This document shows positions 28,861-31,493 of a DNA stretch of 31,493 bases, piece by piece; the stretch's first letter is position 1; each line of letters starts with the position of its first letter. The translations under genes and the position numbers were made by a program. Source of the stretch: a virus. The DNA is taken from IMG/VR virus record IMGVR_UViG_3300040943_000156, positions 1-31,493 of that record; one strand, 5' to 3'. A model generated the notes under the pieces. That model made no database searches. It saw only the letters and a list, made by a program, of their open reading frames with translations, and was not told the origin of the DNA.

Positions 28861-29315
28861 TATTTCCACCTCTCCGCGAGCGCCGCGCCCGCCTCAGTCT
28901 CCTCTAACTGTTTAAACACCCGTTCAGCGTTTTGCCGCTCCGCATCCTTGCTGAGTGGCGGTAAATCTTGGCTTGCGCTCTTTCTTTCTATTCTTTCTAT
29001 TCTTTCTTTCTTATGTGCGGGTTGGTTTTGCACATCCGCCAATTCATTGAACTTGGGAATGATGTAACTGTCTCGTAACTGACTCAGCACTGCCAACTCA
29101 CTGTATTTTTGCAGCCACCTGACAGTGCTGCGGTAGTCCAGAGACAGTAACTTGGCAAGTCTCCACTTGTCGGCTGGGAGCGGGCCAAAGGTGTGGTATC
29201 CCACAATCAGGCTGATGTAAATTCCACGCTCCGTTGCCGACATCCCCAGCACATCTTGTGAGCCCAGCCACTTGGCCGAGTAGAATTTGAACCAAAGATT
29301 GTTGCCAACTACCAA
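28860..29315 (-). CDS. DUF1376-like replication protein (helicase-loader candidate)
   Basis: 151 residues from a TTG at 29315 with GGAGGTG seven bases upstream. NNLWFKFYSAKWLGSQDVLG followed by MSATERGIYISLIVGYHTFG is the DUF1376 pattern, a winged-helix domain common in phage replication proteins. WRLAKLLSLDYRSTVRWLQK is a likely helix-turn-helix. The C-terminal 50 residues are charged and helical. Its place directly before dnaB suggests a role like DnaD/DnaC-type loaders or O-like origin binders. It overlaps dnaB by one base. Confidence 0.75.
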   Translation of the reverse strand: MVVGNNLWFKFYSAKWLGSQDVLGMSATERGIYISLIVGYHTFGPLPADKWRLAKLLSLDYRSTVRWLQKYSELAVLSQLRDSYIIPKFNELADVQNQPAHKKERIERIERKSASQDLPPLSKDAERQNAERVFKQLEETEAGAALAERWK

Positions 29316-29377
29316 ACCGACACCTCCGGCATTGCGAGTAAAAGACTCACCCTTTCACCTGTTACGTGGTGGGCCGA

Positions 29378-29629
29378 TTAGCCAGGGCAGGCCCGTCCAT
29401 CCAACTCCGCATGATCGAGCTTGCACAGTAAGGCGTGTCTGGTAGGGTTGCGCTTAACGTCAAGCAGTCTACGCCGCTTTCCGCGTCCCTCTCCCTTGAG
29501 GCCGGTTGGCTCAAGATGCGCCCATTCGAGCCAGTCTTTGGAGCCGCACTTCTGACACTCGTTGCCACGCTGCGCGAGGAGCCGCCGCTCCAGCCGGTCA
29601 AGGTATCTCTTAAAGCGAGGATCACTCAC
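29378..29629 (-). CDS. HNH-like small zinc protein
   Basis: 83 residues from a GTG at 29629 with GGAGAGG six bases upstream; an ATG at 29647 is possible but lacks a ribosome site. After a basic helical start (RFKRYLDRLERRLL), NECQKCGSKDWLEWAHLEPT and then RNPTRHALLCKLDHAELDG give C-x-x-C, the H of EWAHLE, N, and C-x-x-x-H. This matches an HNH/zinc-finger nuclease fold. It could cut DNA in packaging, recombination or as a mobile nuclease. It overlaps the upstream gene end. Confidence 0.6.
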   Translation of the reverse strand: MSDPRFKRYLDRLERRLLAQRGNECQKCGSKDWLEWAHLEPTGLKGEGRGKRRRLLDVKRNPTRHALLCKLDHAELDGRACPG

Positions 29630-29906
29630 CGTGTGCCTCTCCGTCATCCGTGAGATAGGCCGCAGCCAACCCCTCAAGCTCTGGCCTTGGTAGGGCCTCG
29701 CCCGCAAGAGGCTCAGGCACTCGCTCCGCGCCATACCGGAGCGTGATCCTCACCGTCTCCACCCGTGCCCGGCCCTTGTGCGCCTCCGCCCGCTTGCCGA
29801 CCTCACGGAGCGCCGTATGCAGGCTGGAGGCGTACACCGTGCAACCAAACTCCGCCCGGCTCGCGGGCAACTCAGGAAAGAGTATATTGGCGTGGTAGGC
29901 TCTCAT
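29622..29906 (-). CDS. Unknown phage protein in the early block
   Basis: 94 residues from the ATG at 29906 with GGGGGTG four bases upstream. It begins MRAYHANILFPELPASRAEF, followed by a helix (ALREVGKRAEAHKGR), then a strand (VETVRITLRYG) and an acidic tail. I do not recognise it. Its size and fold suggest a small alpha/beta phage orphan protein. The frame is open up to a GTG at 29984, which would add 26 residues. Confidence 0.5.
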   Translation of the reverse strand: MRAYHANILFPELPASRAEFGCTVYASSLHTALREVGKRAEAHKGRARVETVRITLRYGAERVPEPLAGEALPRPELEGLAAAYLTDDGEAHGE

Positions 29907-30014
29907 AGCACCCCCACATTCATCCGCAAGCCGACATCTTTTTCCAAAAAAAATCCGTTCCCCACTAGTCCGCGAGCTATCCACGCGAGGCCCAGCCCAT
30001 CCGCTTTTCCATTC

Positions 30015-30605
30015 TCAAACGGTCTTAGGTTCATCCTTTACACCCTCCATTTCATACGGTTTTTGACAATCGCCACAGGTGATTTTTAGAGAGTCCGTGG
30101 CCGCTCTCACAATCTGTTGACACTCCGGGCACGTCCACTTACGCATGCGCGTGGTTTGCACCTTGATAGCTTTGGGCGTAAGCTCTCCGCGCCCGGCTGG
30201 AATTGGCCCCAGGGAATCTCCAATCAGCGTGAGTCTCTCAGCACACTCCGCGCCAGCGTGCGTAGCCGTGGACTTGCCCTCCAAACCCACCGCCAGCATA
30301 GCCTCGCGGAATTTTCCCTTGTGGCCGCAATCGAGCCCTACGGTTGCGTGGATCATTTCATGCAGCAGCGTCTCCAGCACCTTGAGCCTGTCCGGGAAAA
30401 TCATCGGATGCATGCTGATGAAAAAACCCTCTCCGTCTTTCCACCCGCTCCAGCAGGAGCCAATCGAGATATGCTTGCCCTGTGCGTGGCGAGGAGGAAA
30501 ACCGCAAGTCAGAGCCGCGCGCTCAGGAGCGTCGGTCAAAAATTTCTCGCGAAGTTCCCCATAAGCCCGCTCCAGCCACGCCACCCTCGCACTGTTGGTT
30601 TCCAT
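30015..30605 (-). CDS. SprT-like zinc metalloprotein
   Basis: 196 residues from the ATG at 30605 (GTG codons up to 30620 are alternatives). LETLLHEMIHATVGLDCGHK gives HExxH at 82-86 and a third His at about 95; FREAM follows, as in SprT/Spartan-type metallopeptidases. The C-terminus carries a zinc ribbon, CPEC and then CGDC, as in SprT proteins. In cells such enzymes degrade DNA-protein crosslinks or help transcription; phage versions are common but unstudied. It follows the Cys-rich protein gene with a slight gap. Confidence 0.82.
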   Translation of the reverse strand: METNSARVAWLERAYGELREKFLTDAPERAALTCGFPPRHAQGKHISIGSCWSGWKDGEGFFISMHPMIFPDRLKVLETLLHEMIHATVGLDCGHKGKFREAMLAVGLEGKSTATHAGAECAERLTLIGDSLGPIPAGRGELTPKAIKVQTTRMRKWTCPECQQIVRAATDSLKITCGDCQKPYEMEGVKDEPKTV

Positions 30606-30613
30606 GCCCACGC

Positions 30614-30937
30614 TCACCACTCCATTATTCTCTTGCGTCTCGCCAACTCCGCTTGACGATCACTCTCTACACCCTGCCAATACTTGCTGCGCCCCACAAC
30701 CTGAAAGACAATCTCGCACACGTAGCAACGCCCGCTATCGGGCCTGCTCCAGCGCTCAAGCTCATCAATCCTGTCAATCATCCGCTGGGCAAGCCACACG
30801 GAGGGGGCGTCTCCCACCAAGCCCTCAAGCCGCGCCATCTCATCCGCCCGGCCCATCAGCGGAGCGCCGCAACCACTGCACGAGGGCACTGGCACGTCAA
30901 CCGCAGTCACTCTTGATTTACTAATTTCTGAAACCAT
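30614..30937 (-). CDS. Cys-rich putative zinc-binding protein
   Basis: 107 residues from the ATG at 30937. One cluster CSGCGAPLMGR occurs near 20, and a second, CYVC, near 70; four Cys could bind one zinc. LAQRMIDRIDELERW is a helix between them, and the end is basic (RQAELARRKRIMEW). The family is not known to me. It overlaps the upstream gene by 31 bases, and GGAGGCGGA precedes the start. Confidence 0.55.
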   Translation of the reverse strand: MVSEISKSRVTAVDVPVPSCSGCGAPLMGRADEMARLEGLVGDAPSVWLAQRMIDRIDELERWSRPDSGRCYVCEIVFQVVGRSKYWQGVESDRQAELARRKRIMEW

Positions 30938-31221
30938 TCCGCCTCCCGCAGAGCCACCGTCAACTCTCGCATAGCCTCCGCCGCCGCGAGCGAGCCACAC
31001 CGCCGCACGAAATCCAAAAGCGGAGGGATGCCCAGCAACTCATCACGACACCCCTCCGGGCATCCCTTGAGGCAATACGCGCAGCTTGGATGGCCCAGAG
31101 GCAGGCCGTCTGAGCCTCGCGCCCAATCACGCCGCTTTTGATGGATTGTTGCTCGCTCGAATTTCGGAGACTCTTTTTTCGAGGAAATCACTGAAAGGTC
31201 AAACTCACGCAAAGACATCAT
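30907..31221 (-). CDS. Cys-rich small protein of unknown function
   Basis: 104 residues. HPSCAYCLKGCPEGCRDELL holds C-x-x-C and C-x-x-x-C spacings that would bind zinc or a metal cluster. The rest is helical and charged, with a basic N-terminal region (TIHQKRRDWARG). It starts at the ATG at 31221, overlapping the preceding stop (a second ATG follows at once). Unknown role, in a row with similar Cys-rich proteins. Confidence 0.55.
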   Translation of the reverse strand: MMSLREFDLSVISSKKESPKFERATIHQKRRDWARGSDGLPLGHPSCAYCLKGCPEGCRDELLGIPPLLDFVRRCGSLAAAEAMRELTVALREAEWFQKLVNQE

Positions 31222-31493
31222 TCCGCCACTTTCCCCATGGTCCGCACGATCTGCTTGGACTCCGGCCCGTACAACGTCTCAAGCTCCGCCATCTGTCTAT
31301 TGAAACACTCAGAGCAGAACCCATGCGACACAGCATCCGTGCCCACTCGCCACTGCGCCCCGCAATTTACGGAGTCAGAGCAAAAGGCCAAGGGCTTGCC
31401 CGCCACGCTCTTGCGATTCAGCGTCGCCGGAGCGCCGCACTTGCCGCATTTCTCGCCCACCACTTTTCCGCACTCGCAACATTGAACCGTCAT
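31218..31493 (-). CDS. Multi-Cys zinc-ribbon protein at the window edge
   Basis: 91 residues from an ATG that coincides with the last base of the window, so an upstream start cannot be excluded. CCECGKVVGEKCGKCG is followed by a middle FCSDSVNCGAQW and then GFCSECFNRQ, giving several C-x-x-C pairs and at least two possible zinc sites. Nothing more specific is seen. It is followed by an ATG/TGA overlap with the next Cys-rich gene. Confidence 0.55.
   Translation of the reverse strand: MTVQCCECGKVVGEKCGKCGAPATLNRKSVAGKPLAFCSDSVNCGAQWRVGTDAVSHGFCSECFNRQMAELETLYGPESKQIVRTMGKVAE

Noticed and set aside
1-31493. Integrase, repressor, attachment site or tRNA indicating lysogeny
   Set aside because: None was found in the window; a temperate lifestyle can be neither shown nor excluded.

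Overview
The window is one contiguous, tightly packed segment of a tailed bacteriophage genome (or prophage) with a long, non-contractile tail. Every convincing gene lies on the minus strand, so transcription runs from the right end (31493) to the left end (1). No integrase, repressor, tRNA, rRNA or CRISPR array is visible. The left edge cuts a metallophosphoesterase gene; the right edge falls exactly at a start codon. The DNA is GC-rich. Short tandem and palindromic repeats of three kinds (TCAGGAG-type, CAGTTATCAG-type, AAATTTGAGATTTG-type) sit at several gene junctions. I know such repeats from intergenic DNA of some environmental bacteria (for example Acidobacteria, Planctomycetes, cyanobacteria), but the host cannot be fixed from this sequence.

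In transcription order: (1) 31493-25715 is an early/replication block: a run of small Cys-rich probable zinc-binding proteins, a SprT-like metalloprotein, an HNH-like protein, a DUF1376 replication-type protein, the DnaB helicase, a small gene in a GTGA overlap, a zinc-ribbon protein, an HTH-like unknown, a 49-residue membrane peptide and an HNH nuclease next to the terminase. (2) 25633-18565 is packaging and head: P27-type small terminase, large terminase, HK97 portal, prohead protease, major capsid protein (split over two reading frames) and head-tail connector. (3) 18505-13317 is neck and tail shaft: head-tail adaptor, gp10-like protein, DUF3168 terminator, tail tube, tail chaperone with a likely -1 frameshift to a second ORF, and tape measure. 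(4) 13108-3680 is the distal tail: DUF2460, DUF2163, NlpC/P60 peptidase, a 1.2-kilo-residue tail-tip protein and a fibre-like protein. (5) 3522-1208 is a lysis block: membrane-anchored protein, lytic enzyme, Rz-like coiled-coil membrane protein and three small membrane proteins. (6) 1215-1 holds two helical unknowns and the cut phosphoesterase.

The head and tail genes follow the order of the Rhodobacter capsulatus gene transfer agent (gp2-gp15), but almost every junction in the distal tail carries an inserted non-structural gene: a family 2 glycosyltransferase and a 45-residue peptide between DUF2460 and DUF2163, a single-stranded DNA-binding protein between DUF2163 and the NlpC peptidase, and a DNA methyltransferase between the peptidase and the tail-tip gene.

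The points most worth checking are the frame change in the middle of the major capsid gene, the A AAC CCT slippery heptamer in the tail chaperone, an exact 32-nt repeat 23 kb apart (one copy inside a gene, one between genes), and the non-structural genes inserted in the tail module.
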